From CAVSIS01 sp963814875 (GTDB taxonomy: Bacteria > Acidobacteriota > Thermoanaerobaculia > Thermoanaerobaculales > Sulfomarinibacteraceae), in contig CAWFFJ010000035.1 of the NCBI GenBank assembly GCA_963814875.1, positions 62,001-126,000 on the forward strand: a stretch of DNA of 64,000 bases, read 5' to 3'. The notes below the pieces were generated by a model. That model saw only the letters and a list, made by a program, of their open reading frames with translations. It was not told where the DNA came from and ran no database searches. The position numbers and the translations under genes were made by a program. Below, piece after piece: positions 55,492 to 63,832 of this stretch. Numbering within the stretch: the first letter of the stretch is position 1; each line of letters starts with the position of its first letter.

Positions 55492-57548
55492 CGGCGGCAG
55501 AACGGAGACGGGACACGAGTCCGCGCGAGGCTACCGTTGTCGCTGGGGACGGTGGCGCCCAGAGCTCCCGCGGAGGCGGGGCTGAGGGAGGTCGTCAGCT
55601 CACGCTGTGGATCATGTGCGCGGTGGTCGCGTTCGCGTTCGCCGTCCGGTCGCCCAACATCGACCGCGACTTCAACGGCCTCCACGCGTGGAAGAACATC
55701 CGGCACTATCAGTTTGCCGAGTCGATGCTACGAACCGGCGATCCGTTCTTCGGTGAGGCCAACTTCACCCGGCCGGAGACTGGTGCGCAGTGGTGGCTCC
55801 GGGTGGCCGAGGCGCCGTTGGTGGACTGGCTGCTGGCCGCGGTCTTCGGCATCTTCGGGCCGAGTGTGCCCGCGTTTCGCATCACCATGATTTCTGTCAA
55901 CTTGGCCGGGATTGTGCTGTTCTTTGTGGTGTTGCGACCGTACCTGGGTCGACCACTCGCGCTTCTCGGCTCAGCGCTGCTCGCCGGGACGCCTTTGTGC
56001 GCCTACTTCGCCGGTCACGGAATCGGCGAGCAGTTCGTCTACTCCGGGCAGATCCTGCTCGTCGCCGCCGCGGTCCCGCTCCTCGACGGGCGCCTATCGT
56101 GGCGGCGGGAGACAGCCTTCATCTTGACCTGCCTCTTCCTTGTGCTGTGCAAGGTCACCACGGGCTTCATGCTCGCGTTGCAGGCTTTCGTGGTCGTCCA
56201 TCTCGCGCTGGCGGTCAGGTACCGCGACCGCGTGGGTCCTGTCATCGCAAGGCACCGGGCCGCAGTGATCGTCACAGGAGTTGTGCTCGCAGCGGTGGTC
56301 GGCGCTGGTGCGTGGGCTTATCTTTCTACGCTCGACCGCTATCTGCTGGTTTCGTACCCTGTCTTCACGGCGGAACTCTACCGGGTGCTCTTCGTGCGCT
56401 GGGAGGGGCACATGGGCACCTACCTCCCGGTCCTCGCCCTCGTCTCACTGGCGTTTTACATCGGGGTCGTTGCGCGGAGGTTCGTCCGCGGCCGCTCCGA
56501 CCTCGGCCTCTCTGCATTCGAGGTTGTCGCACTGATGCTGTTCGCGGTCAATCTGGGTCAGTTCGCGGTCCAGTCGCGTCCGTTTCTGGCTCACGAGTAC
56601 TACTCCGTGACGTGGGTGGTGCCGTTTCTGGTCCTCGGTCTGGCGTTTGTGCGGCGTGTGTTGGACGGCGGCCGCCCGGCACTGACGGTGGCCATCCTGA
56701 CGGTCCTTGTCGCCGGCATCGTCGCCTCGGCTCCAGCCGCCGCCCATTCGCTGCGGTGGTTGTACACAGTGGAGCAGGTGGCTGACAGCGACCGAGATGC
56801 GCTGCACACATTCTTCGAGTTTCGGCGCCGACAGGGGGAGAAACGGACCCTGGTGATAGCCCGTGAGCCTCGATGGGGGTACTTTGCAGACGTCGACATC
56901 GATCTCCGCTACGGCTGGCAGGGTGTTCTCGAGCGCCTCCGGCGCACCCCGCAGGCGGAACGTTACCTGAGGTCGACGGGCATTCAGTTCGTCGTGTACC
57001 CCCGATACGCGATCCCCGATACCGTCCTGGCGGGGCTCGATCGCAATCCGCTGGTTGATCCCGGACCGGAGTACTTCAAGCTTGGCATGGTGCTGCGCGG
57101 TCGCGATGTCTTCATCTTCAAGATCACCACCGGCATTGCGCGGCGCGAGCCGCTGACGAACGGGGACTTCTCACTCGGTATCGATCTCGGATGGCGGGCC
57201 GTGGACGGTGCCTTCACCGCCGTTCCCTCGGCGACGGGGGGCGGTTGGATGGCAGCCAGCAGCGACCAGGGCCGCGGAAGCCTGCTGTCAGACCCGTTTG
57301 TCGCTCGCGGCGACGCGGTGCTGTTCCGACTCCGCGGAGGCCCGTTCACGTCGGACCGGGTTGAGCTCGTGTACAACGGCGAAACGCAATACCGGCAGTA
57401 CCCGTCCTCGGCGAACGAGTTGCAGCTGTTCGCGGTCGCAGTCGCGCACGACGGGCAACATCAGGTCTACGTCCGAGTCATCGACTCCATGGCGCGGCAG
57501 AACGCCGACATTGCGGTCGCGGATTTCGAACAGATCTGGTACGACTGA
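55488..57548 (+). CDS. GT-C (ArnT/PMT-like) glycosyltransferase
   Basis: The 686-residue polytopic protein has the early acidic motif I-D-R-D-F-N-G-L-H-A-W-K-N, about eleven helices (residues 45-430) and a soluble C-terminal domain with beta-sandwich character. It resembles GT39/GT83 enzymes that transfer sugars from polyprenyl phosphate to lipid or protein on the outer face of the inner membrane. ATG at 55488 was preferred over GTG at 55479 because it forms an ATGA overlap with the polyprenyl-phosphate glycosyltransferase gene. Confidence 0.85.
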   Translation: MTAAERRRDTSPREATVVAGDGGAQSSRGGGAEGGRQLTLWIMCAVVAFAFAVRSPNIDRDFNGLHAWKNIRHYQFAESMLRTGDPFFGEANFTRPETGAQWWLRVAEAPLVDWLLAAVFGIFGPSVPAFRITMISVNLAGIVLFFVVLRPYLGRPLALLGSALLAGTPLCAYFAGHGIGEQFVYSGQILLVAAAVPLLDGRLSWRRETAFILTCLFLVLCKVTTGFMLALQAFVVVHLALAVRYRDRVGPVIARHRAAVIVTGVVLAAVVGAGAWAYLSTLDRYLLVSYPVFTAELYRVLFVRWEGHMGTYLPVLALVSLAFYIGVVARRFVRGRSDLGLSAFEVVALMLFAVNLGQFAVQSRPFLAHEYYSVTWVVPFLVLGLAFVRRVLDGGRPALTVAILTVLVAGIVASAPAAAHSLRWLYTVEQVADSDRDALHTFFEFRRRQGEKRTLVIAREPRWGYFADVDIDLRYGWQGVLERLRRTPQAERYLRSTGIQFVVYPRYAIPDTVLAGLDRNPLVDPGPEYFKLGMVLRGRDVFIFKITTGIARREPLTNGDFSLGIDLGWRAVDGAFTAVPSATGGGWMAASSDQGRGSLLSDPFVARGDAVLFRLRGGPFTSDRVELVYNGETQYRQYPSSANELQLFAVAVAHDGQHQVYVRVIDSMARQNADIAVADFEQIWYD

Positions 57549-57628
57549 GCCCGCTGCAGCCGCGTCCCCGGGGGTGGCCCACTCTCGCGATCCGCCGTTG
57601 CTCGAAGGCGACAGGTACAATGCCGTCC

Positions 57629-58472
57629 ATGACGCGTATCCGTGTGGCCCACTCGCCCGACTCCGACGACGCCTTCATGTTCTACGCTCTCGCCAACGGG
57701 CTGCTCGACACCGGCGAGCTCGAGTTCGAGCATGTGCTGTCCGACATCGAGAGCCTCAACCGGGAGGCATTCAAGGGGACCTACGAGGTCACCGCGGTCT
57801 CGATCCACGCCTACACCCGCCTTGACGAGCGCTACGCCCTGCTCGACTCGGGGGCGTCGATGGGGGACGGCTACGGCCCGGTCGTCGTCGCACGTCGTCA
57901 GCCTCGAGCGCGAGGCGCTGCGCGCGGGCACGGTGGCGATCCCCGGCGAGCTGACCTCGGCGGCGCTCGCGCTGAAGATGTGGGAGCCGAGCCTGGCGAC
58001 GGTCGTGATGCCGTTCGACGCGATCGGCCCGGCGGTGGCCGAGGGCCGCGTCGATGCCGGCGTCCTGATCCACGAGGGGCAGCTCACCTGGCAATCGGCG
58101 AAGGGCTTGGAGTCGATCGTCGATCTCGGGGTGTGGTGGGCCGAGCAGACCGGCGGTTTGCCGCTGCCGCTCGGCGGCAACGTGGTCCGCCGCGACCTCG
58201 GAGCGGAGCTCATCGAGCGGGTCGCACTGCTGCTCAAGGAGTCGATCGTGTACGCCCTCGAGCACCGGTCCGCCGCCCTCGACCACGCGATGACCTACGG
58301 ACGCGGCCTCGACCGCGAGCGCGCGGACCGGTTCGTGGGCATGTACGTCAACGACCTCACGGTCAGCTACGGGGCGCGGGGCCGCCGTGCAGTTGAGACG
58401 TTTCTTCGCCGAGCCCACGACCTGGGTCTGATCCCGGCCGTGCCGCGCCTCGACTTCGTCGGCGCGGGGTGA
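57629..58472 (+). CDS. mqnD: 1,4-dihydroxy-6-naphthoate synthase MqnD, frameshifted
   Basis: The N-terminus I-R-V-A-H-S-P-D-S-D-D-A-F-M-F-Y-A-L is diagnostic of MqnD in the futalosine route to menaquinone. The frame breaks at 57896-57899. Removing one base there (CGTC to CGC or CGT) joins V-V-V-A-R-R to S-L-E-R-E-A-L-R-A-G-T-V-A-I-P-G-E and gives about 280 residues, the normal length. The second half carries the rest of the fold, including Q-L-T-W and L-P-L-P-L-G-G-N. Either an assembly indel or a recent mutation; the rest shows no decay. Menaquinone would be the electron carrier for Qmo. Confidence 0.88.
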
Positions 58473-58556
58473 GAATCCCGTCGCAGGGTTTGCCCGCAAC
58501 CCAGGGGTGGTGATGTGGTGGTCCCGGGTCGTTGGTCTTCGGTCGATGCGGATTGT

Positions 58557-58582
58557 CACCACCAAGACACGAAGACACCAAG
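58557..58582. repeat. ACCAAGAC tandem repeat, left arm of inverted pair A
   Basis: About three units of an 8-base repeat (ACCAAGAC with one variant). The inverted counterpart CTTGGTGTCTTGGTGG lies at 58827-58842, enclosing about 245 bases. A similar pair occurs at 61298-61552. Confidence 0.75.
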
Positions 58583-58707
58583 AGGACGTTCAAGACCAGG
58601 AGCGCGTTCCCAATCACGGCTCGAATGGGACTCCACCAGGGGGGCACGGGATGGGGGAAAACTCAAGCTGTACCCGGAGCTCCGCCGCGCACTGTGCGCG
58701 TGGCCCT

Positions 58708-58764
58708 GACGGGAGGAACGGGCGGATGAAAGAGCCCCTCTCTCGTCCGCCTGTTCCTCCCGTC
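58708..58764. terminator. Strong hairpin downstream of mqnD
   Basis: A 19-bp stem with one mismatch (58708-58726 with 58746-58764) around a 19-base loop. It lacks a U-run, so it may be a structural RNA element or part of the inverted-repeat unit rather than a terminator. Confidence 0.4.
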
Positions 58765-58826
58765 GGGGGCGGCTGCTGGAGGCAGCCGCCGGGGTCCTCG
58801 CAACGGCTCCCCCGGCCCTGCGATGG

Positions 58827-58842
58827 CTTGGTGTCTTGGTGG
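58827..58842. repeat. Inverted arm of repeat pair A
   Basis: CTTGGTGTCTTGGTGG is the reverse complement of the tandem repeat at 58557-58582. Confidence 0.7.
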
Positions 58843-58985
58843 TCCTGTCCTCGGTGGATCAGCCCTTCCGATTCAGGCCCTCTGGTAGACTCCGGCCATC
58901 TCGGGGGGAAGGTCCGTCTGGAGGTCGAAGCGGTGTCCCGTCCGCGTCAGGTCCGGTTGATCGGCGACCTCGGTTTCGGCAGCCG

Positions 58986-59150
58986 AGAGGCCCGGCTGGG
59001 AACCCCCCGCGAAGCGAGAATCGCGAGGAGGCGTGAGATGTGGCGCCGGGAGGGCGCAGACGTAGACCCTCTACTTCAAGAACTTCCGGCGCCGCAGATT
59101 GCACCTCGGTCGCGATTCGCAGCCGCGAGGAGGTTTCCGGCCGGGCCTCT
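58986..59150. repeat. Long palindromic interspersed repeat, copy 2
   Basis: Same structure as the copy at 1383-1545. It starts AGAGGCCCGG and ends CCGGGCCTCT, with arms of about 66 bases meeting at TGTGGCGCCGG and CCGGCGCCGCAG. Several differences between the copies are paired changes or lie in the spacer, so folding is kept. It lies about 95 bases before a glycosyltransferase gene. Confidence 0.85.
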
Positions 59151-59243
59151 AACCGACGGCGCGATCCGTGACGCCACGCGGGCGGCGCACGGCGCCGGCT
59201 CCCGGTCGCGGCGATGGCTGCCGGACGGGTCTCAGGTTCGCCA

Positions 59244-61298
59244 ATGATTTCGGGTCTGCTGAGGTGGCTTCGTCACCCCTTCGAGACTGCTCGCGCGGTT
59301 GCGCCGAGAGTTCTGCCGGTGCCGCTCCGCATGCGCCTCGTGCGGCTGCTGCGCCGGCTGCGCCCGCGTGAGGCTCGGGTCCTCAACGAGGCGGCGCTCC
59401 GGGGTCTGGCAGAGTCCCTTGCGGCGACCGGCGCCGCCCGGCCCACGGTCGTGTGCCTGCCGATCCTCGAGTGGGGCTACCGGGTGCAGCGGCCCGAGCA
59501 CCTGCTCGGCGGCCTCGCGGCGCGCGGGTGGCCCGTGCTCCACGTGTCGCCGGCGTTCGAAATCGGATCGGCGGCCGCGCGCCTCGTCGAACACCCGCTC
59601 GCAGAGGGCGTGCGCAGCGTGGTGCTGTCGTGCCAGCGCGCGCTCGACCCGTTTCGCAGCACCCTCGGCGAGCGCGACGTCGACCAACTCGCGGACGCTC
59701 TGGGCGCCCTCGTGGGCACGCTCGGCCCCGCCGAGATCGTGGTGCTCTGCCAGCTGCCGTTCTGGCGGCCGCTGGCGGTGCGACTTGCCGAGCGATGGGG
59801 TGCGAAGCTGGTCTACGACCGGATGGACGACCATGCCGCATTTCCCGGCGCAGATCCCTCCGTGGCGAAGGACGAACGGGCCCTGATGGCCGCCGCGGAC
59901 CTGGTGGTGGCGACCTCCGCAGCCCTCGAACGCGGCGCATGCCAGGTGGCGCGCAACGTGGTGCGGGTTGCCAACGGCTGCGATTGGGAGCGCTGGTCCG
60001 GTGGGCGAGACGCCGGTGAGCTCGCCGGCCTCCCGCGGCCGGTTGTCGGCTACTTCGGCGCGGTCGCCCAGTGGTTTGACGCCGAGCTCGTCGCTGCCGT
60101 TGCGCGGGCGCGGCCGGCGTGGTCCTTCGTGGTGGTGGGCGCACACGCCGGCGGCGACCTCTCCCCGCTCGGCGGGCTCGCCAACGTCCACCGCGTCGGC
60201 GAGCGGCGCTACGACGAGCTGCCCGGTCTCGCGGCCGGCTTCGACGTCGGGCTGATCCCGTTCCGCCGCACCCCGCTGACCGAGGCGGTTGACCCGGTCA
60301 AGGTCTACGAGATGCTCGCCCTGGGGCTGCCGATTGTCGCGAGCGGACTGCCGGAGCTCGAACGGCTGGCACCGGAGGTCGAGTGCGTCGGGAGCGGCGA
60401 GGAGCTCGTCGCCGCGCTCGACCGCGCGGTCGAGCGGATCGGGGACCGGGACGGGGCCGAGCGGCGCCGCGAGCTGGCGCGGGAGAACCGCTGGGAGGTG
60501 CGCCTCGATGCCTTTGAGGGAGCGCTGGTCGCGCTCTACCCGAAGGTCTCGATCCTGATGGTCACGTTCAACGCCGAGGTCGTGACCCGGCTGTGCCTCG
60601 ATCGGTTGGCCGCGGTCACCGAGTACCCGGCGTACGAAGTGATCGTGGTCGACAACGGCTCGAGCGACGGGACACCGGCCTGGCTCGCGGACGAGGCCTC
60701 CCGCCGCGACAACCTGCGGGTGGTGCCGAACCCGGAGAACCGGGGGTTTCCTGCTGCGACCAACCAGGCGGCGCGCGAGGCCACCGGCGACCTCCTGTGC
60801 CTGCTCAACAACGACACCGTGCCGACCTCGGGCTGGCTGTCGGTGCTGGTCCGGGCCGCGCTCGCCGATCCCTCGATCGGGATGGTCGGCCCGGTCACCA
60901 ACGCGATCGGCAACGAGGCCCGGATCGAGGTCGGCTACGAGGACCTCGCAGGGCTCGACGGGTGGGCGGCGCAGTGGGTGCGCGCGCACCGCGGTGAGGG
61001 GTTCGAGATCCCGATGCTGGCCCTGTTCTGCGCGCTGGTGCGGCGCGACGTGTGGGATCGGGTGGGGGAGCTCGACGAGCGCTTCGGGATCGGGATGTTC
61101 GAGGACGACGACTACGCCCGGCGGCTGCACGCGGCCGGGCTGCGCCTGGTGTGCCGGCGGGACGCATTCGTCCACCACTGGCAGCAGGCCTCGTTCGGGA
61201 GCATGGACGAGGCCGCCTACCTCGAGCTGTTCGAGCGCAACCGCCAGGCATTCAACGCCAAGTGGCGCTCGCACTCGGGGGAGCCAGAGCCGCGCTGA
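59244..61298 (+). CDS. Bifunctional GT4-GT2 glycosyltransferase
   Basis: The protein has 684 residues from ATG at 59244; ATG at 59214 is possible. The GT-B/GT4 half (residues about 60-425) has W-G-Y-R-V-Q-R-P-E-H-L-L, V-A-N-G-C-D-W-E-R-W, G-Y-F-G-A-V-A-Q-W-F-D and D-P-V-K-V-Y-E-M-L-A-L-G-L-P-I-V. The GT2 half has V-S-I-L-M-V-T-F-N, V-D-N-G-S-S-D-G-T, L-L-N-N-D-T and M-F-E-D-D-D-Y-A-R-R. It is a natural single-chain fusion and a relative of the split gene pair at 48.7-52.7 kb. It probably builds a surface glycan. Confidence 0.88.
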   Translation: MISGLLRWLRHPFETARAVAPRVLPVPLRMRLVRLLRRLRPREARVLNEAALRGLAESLAATGAARPTVVCLPILEWGYRVQRPEHLLGGLAARGWPVLHVSPAFEIGSAAARLVEHPLAEGVRSVVLSCQRALDPFRSTLGERDVDQLADALGALVGTLGPAEIVVLCQLPFWRPLAVRLAERWGAKLVYDRMDDHAAFPGADPSVAKDERALMAAADLVVATSAALERGACQVARNVVRVANGCDWERWSGGRDAGELAGLPRPVVGYFGAVAQWFDAELVAAVARARPAWSFVVVGAHAGGDLSPLGGLANVHRVGERRYDELPGLAAGFDVGLIPFRRTPLTEAVDPVKVYEMLALGLPIVASGLPELERLAPEVECVGSGEELVAALDRAVERIGDRDGAERRRELARENRWEVRLDAFEGALVALYPKVSILMVTFNAEVVTRLCLDRLAAVTEYPAYEVIVVDNGSSDGTPAWLADEASRRDNLRVVPNPENRGFPAATNQAAREATGDLLCLLNNDTVPTSGWLSVLVRAALADPSIGMVGPVTNAIGNEARIEVGYEDLAGLDGWAAQWVRAHRGEGFEIPMLALFCALVRRDVWDRVGELDERFGIGMFEDDDYARRLHAAGLRLVCRRDAFVHHWQQASFGSMDEAAYLELFERNRQAFNAKWRSHSGEPEPR

Positions 61299-61330
61299 CC
61301 ACCAAGACACCAAGACACCAAGACACCAAG
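61298..61330. repeat. ACCAAGAC tandem repeat, left arm of inverted pair B
   Basis: Almost four perfect copies of the 8-base unit ACCAAGAC, starting at the last base of the glycosyltransferase stop codon. The inverted arm is at 61529-61552. The roughly 200 bases between show no gene and no similarity to the content of pair A. Confidence 0.85.
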
Positions 61331-61528
61331 TCATGTCAGGAGAGCACGGAAGGTTCCTGACCTACTCGCTCGGAGTGGGTAAGTACTCGGTCAGGCGAGG
61401 TGGCTCAGGCTTGGTGTGCACGCTGGGCGGATATCCGAAGCGACCGCGCCGTTTCGAGGGAAGCCAGATAGGGTCGTTCCACCGACTGCGAGCGACCTTC
61501 AAAGGAAGTTTGCGAGCTGTTTTCAGTT

Positions 61529-61552
61529 TTGGTGTCTTGGTGTCTTGGTGGT
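61529..61552. repeat. Inverted arm of repeat pair B
   Basis: TTGGTGTC units in inverted orientation relative to 61298-61330. It lies just before the 3' end of the lpxC fusion gene. Confidence 0.8.
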
Positions 61553-61565
61553 TCTTGGCCCAGCC

Positions 61566-62861
61566 TCAGCTGTTGGCGGCGAGGATCTGGCGCTGGATCT
61601 GGATGTTGTCGCGGTGGCCGGTGAGGCGGGCGGTGATCCGGCCCCGGAACGGGTAGCCGAGCAGGTAGAGGTCCCCGATGATGTCGAGGATCTTGTGGCG
61701 CACGAACTCGTCCGGGAAGCGCAGGTCGGTGTTGACCACCTCGTCGTCCCCGACCAGTACGAAGTTGTCGAGGCGTCCGCCGGAGCCGAGCCCGAGCTCG
61801 TTGATCATCTTGAGGTCGCGCAGGAAACCGAAGGTCCGCGCAGGTGCGATCTCGCGAGTGTAGTCATCGATCCCCGACAGCGTGAAGTCGAAGAACTGCT
61901 CGCCGATCGGCGGCGGGTAGCGCAGAAGGTACGACACGGAGAGCTCGTCCGCCGGCTCGACGACAAGGCTCTTGGTGCCGTCGCCGAGCTCGTAGCGGCG
62001 GTCGATCACGACCTCCTGGCGGGGCGCGTCCTGCTCCTCGATCCCGATCTCCTGAATGCGCCGGCAAAACTCCAGGGCCGAGCCGTCGAGGACCGGGATC
62101 TCGCCGTGGACCTTGATCAGCAGGTTGGTGATGCCGAGGGCGTGGAGCGCCGACAGCATGTGCTCGACGGTTCGAATGCTCTCGCCCTGCGCCGAGAGGG
62201 TGGTCGCGTAGTCGGTCTCCGCCACCGAGTCGATGTGGGCAGGAATCGACACGCTGCCCGGCAGGGTCAGGAAGTGCAGGCCGGTGTTCGGCGGCAGCGG
62301 TTGGATGACCATGCCGGTGCGCCGTCCCGAGTGCAGGCCGAGGCCGTAGATCACGTTCGAGGTACGGATGGTGCGCTGCGGCACGTCGGTCGTGGCGAGC
62401 AGGCGCAGCGGCCGCGGCGGGCGCAGGGTCGGAGGGGGCGCGGTGTCGGCCTCGAGCGGTAGCGGCTCCTCGGTGTGCTGGAGCCAGGCCCGGCGCTGTG
62501 CGAGCGCGGACTTGACCGCCTCCATCACGCCGTCGTAGGAGAGTGGTTTCTCAAGGTAGTCGTGCGCGCCCATCTTGACCGCCTTGACGGCGGTGGTGGC
62601 GGTGCCGTGCCCGGACATCATGATCACCGCGGCCCGCGAGTCGAGGCTGCGCAGTGCCTTCAGGGTCTCGAGCCCGTCCCGGTCGGGAAGCCAGATGTCG
62701 AGGAAGACCACGTCGGGCCGCTGCTCGGCATACAGGCGCAGCGCCTCTTCCCCGCTCGCGGTCGTGGTCGTCCGGTAGCCTTCGTCGCGCAGAATCTGCG
62801 CCAGGGTGGTCAGGATGCCAGGCTCGTCGTCGACGATCAGAATGAGCTCGCCCATGGACAT
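61566..62861 (-). CDS. lpxC: Receiver domain-LpxC fusion (lipid A deacetylase)
   Basis: The protein has 431 residues. Residues 5-122 form a complete response-regulator receiver of the NtrC/NtrX kind (acidic pair D11/D12, phospho-acceptor D55, S83, K105). A Pro-rich linker follows, then LpxC from about 166: E233 and H234 in T-V-E-H-M-L-S-A-L, E-I-P-V-L-D-G-S-A, zinc ligands H389 and D393 in F-V-R-H-K-I-L-D-I-I-G-D-L, and H416 in T-G-H-R-D-N. LpxC is the committed step of lipid A synthesis, so the cell has an outer membrane with LPS. All active residues are intact in both parts. The start is ATG at 62861 or 62855. Confidence 0.95.
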   Translation of the reverse strand: MSMGELILIVDDEPGILTTLAQILRDEGYRTTTTASGEEALRLYAEQRPDVVFLDIWLPDRDGLETLKALRSLDSRAAVIMMSGHGTATTAVKAVKMGAHDYLEKPLSYDGVMEAVKSALAQRRAWLQHTEEPLPLEADTAPPPTLRPPRPLRLLATTDVPQRTIRTSNVIYGLGLHSGRRTGMVIQPLPPNTGLHFLTLPGSVSIPAHIDSVAETDYATTLSAQGESIRTVEHMLSALHALGITNLLIKVHGEIPVLDGSALEFCRRIQEIGIEEQDAPRQEVVIDRRYELGDGTKSLVVEPADELSVSYLLRYPPPIGEQFFDFTLSGIDDYTREIAPARTFGFLRDLKMINELGLGSGGRLDNFVLVGDDEVVNTDLRFPDEFVRHKILDIIGDLYLLGYPFRGRITARLTGHRDNIQIQRQILAANS

Positions 62862-62888
62862 CAAGTGTGTGGGCTCGGCCAGCCCGGG

Positions 62889-63728
62889 TCAAGGCGTCGG
62901 GGTTGTGACGGGCTCCGGCGGCGGGGCGTCCTGATCGAGGATCGGGCTCGGCGAGGTGAACATCACGGGATCGAGGGACGGGTTCACAAGGACCTCGTCG
63001 AGCACTGTTCGGAAGACGGGTTTGCCCTGAAACGTGCCCTCCGAGGTGAAGGGGTAGCGCAGGCCGCCGACCTCGCGGTAGTCGCCGAAGGTGGTGTCGA
63101 GCTCGCCGGTTCCGGTGTCCGGGACATTCGCCTCTGGGACCACGACGCGGGACACCGCGCCCGAGTCGGGGTCGAAGCCGACCTGGACCCGGACCCCCTC
63201 GAGGGTGAGGGCCACCATCTCGATGTCCCCGACCGGCTCCACCGAGGCCTCGAGGTCCCCGCGATGGCGCGCCTGGAGCAGGCGAAGCGGGTTGCGGGCG
63301 AGCGACTCGCGCATCCAGGCGGCCTGCTCCTCGGGCAGCGGGAGGAAGGAGCCGACCGCGGCGAGGAAGGCACCGTCCGGCGTCAGGACCGTTGCAATCG
63401 GTCCGACCCGGCCCTCGACCTCCTGGCGGTATCGGTCGGGGAAGGCGATCACCGTGCGCACCCGGCTCGTCGTTTCGAGGCCATTGGGACGCCATCTCGA
63501 AGCCCGGCCGTCGAGCTCGAGGCTGGTGACGGCGTCGACGACCTCGGCCCCGCCCATTGCGTCGACCGCACGCTCGAGCTGTGCCATCGCGGGGTCGAGC
63601 GGGACCATCGCCTCGGCCTCGCCGGGGGTCTCGGGCGGCGCCGCGGACTTGCAGCCCGTCAGCGCCCCGACAAGCGCCAGCACCAGAACAGCGACTGAGC
63701 CTTGCGACGCGAAGCGATGTGATCTCAT
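62889..63728 (-). CDS. Outer-membrane-type lipoprotein
   Basis: The 279-residue protein has a type II signal peptide ending in the lipobox L-T-G-C near residue 26. The mature part alternates beta strands, with segments like L-D-G-R-A-S and P-D-R-Y-R-Q-E-V-E-G that recall LolA/LolB-like lipoproteins. A Pro/Thr-rich tail ends the protein. It may bind lipid or lipoprotein at the periplasmic face, but no exact family is recognised. It lies 27 bases upstream of the lpxC fusion on the same strand, so the two may be cotranscribed. Confidence 0.75.
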   Translation of the reverse strand: MRSHRFASQGSVAVLVLALVGALTGCKSAAPPETPGEAEAMVPLDPAMAQLERAVDAMGGAEVVDAVTSLELDGRASRWRPNGLETTSRVRTVIAFPDRYRQEVEGRVGPIATVLTPDGAFLAAVGSFLPLPEEQAAWMRESLARNPLRLLQARHRGDLEASVEPVGDIEMVALTLEGVRVQVGFDPDSGAVSRVVVPEANVPDTGTGELDTTFGDYREVGGLRYPFTSEGTFQGKPVFRTVLDEVLVNPSLDPVMFTSPSPILDQDAPPPEPVTTPTP

Positions 63729-63800
63729 GCCCGAGATGATATCGCAGCCGCGCGGTCCTTTCCCTCCGTTTTCTTCCTCCCTGTGCGCGCAGCGCACACC

Positions 63801-63832
63801 AGCATTTGAGGGCGTCGAGCCCTCACAATGCT
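63801..63832. terminator. Hairpin between dnaE2 and the lipoprotein gene
   Basis: AGCATTTGAGGGC pairs with GCCCTCACAATGCT around a GTCGA loop, with a one-base bulge. It overlaps the dnaE2 stop codon. It has no U-run, so terminator function is uncertain. Confidence 0.5.

Larger units (their letters stand above)
58473..59243. other. Repeat-rich intergenic region after mqnD
   Basis: About 770 bases with no convincing gene. It holds an inverted pair of CACCAAGA-type repeats, a strong hairpin, a second smaller hairpin (GGCGGCTGC at 58768-58776 with its complement at 58782-58790), and copy 2 of the palindromic repeat. Open frames here are chance products of high GC. Confidence 0.7.

Noticed and set aside
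59232..61334. Open frame of about 700 codons antisense to the GT4-GT2 gene
   Set aside because: No recognisable domain; the plus-strand protein has complete glycosyltransferase motifs.
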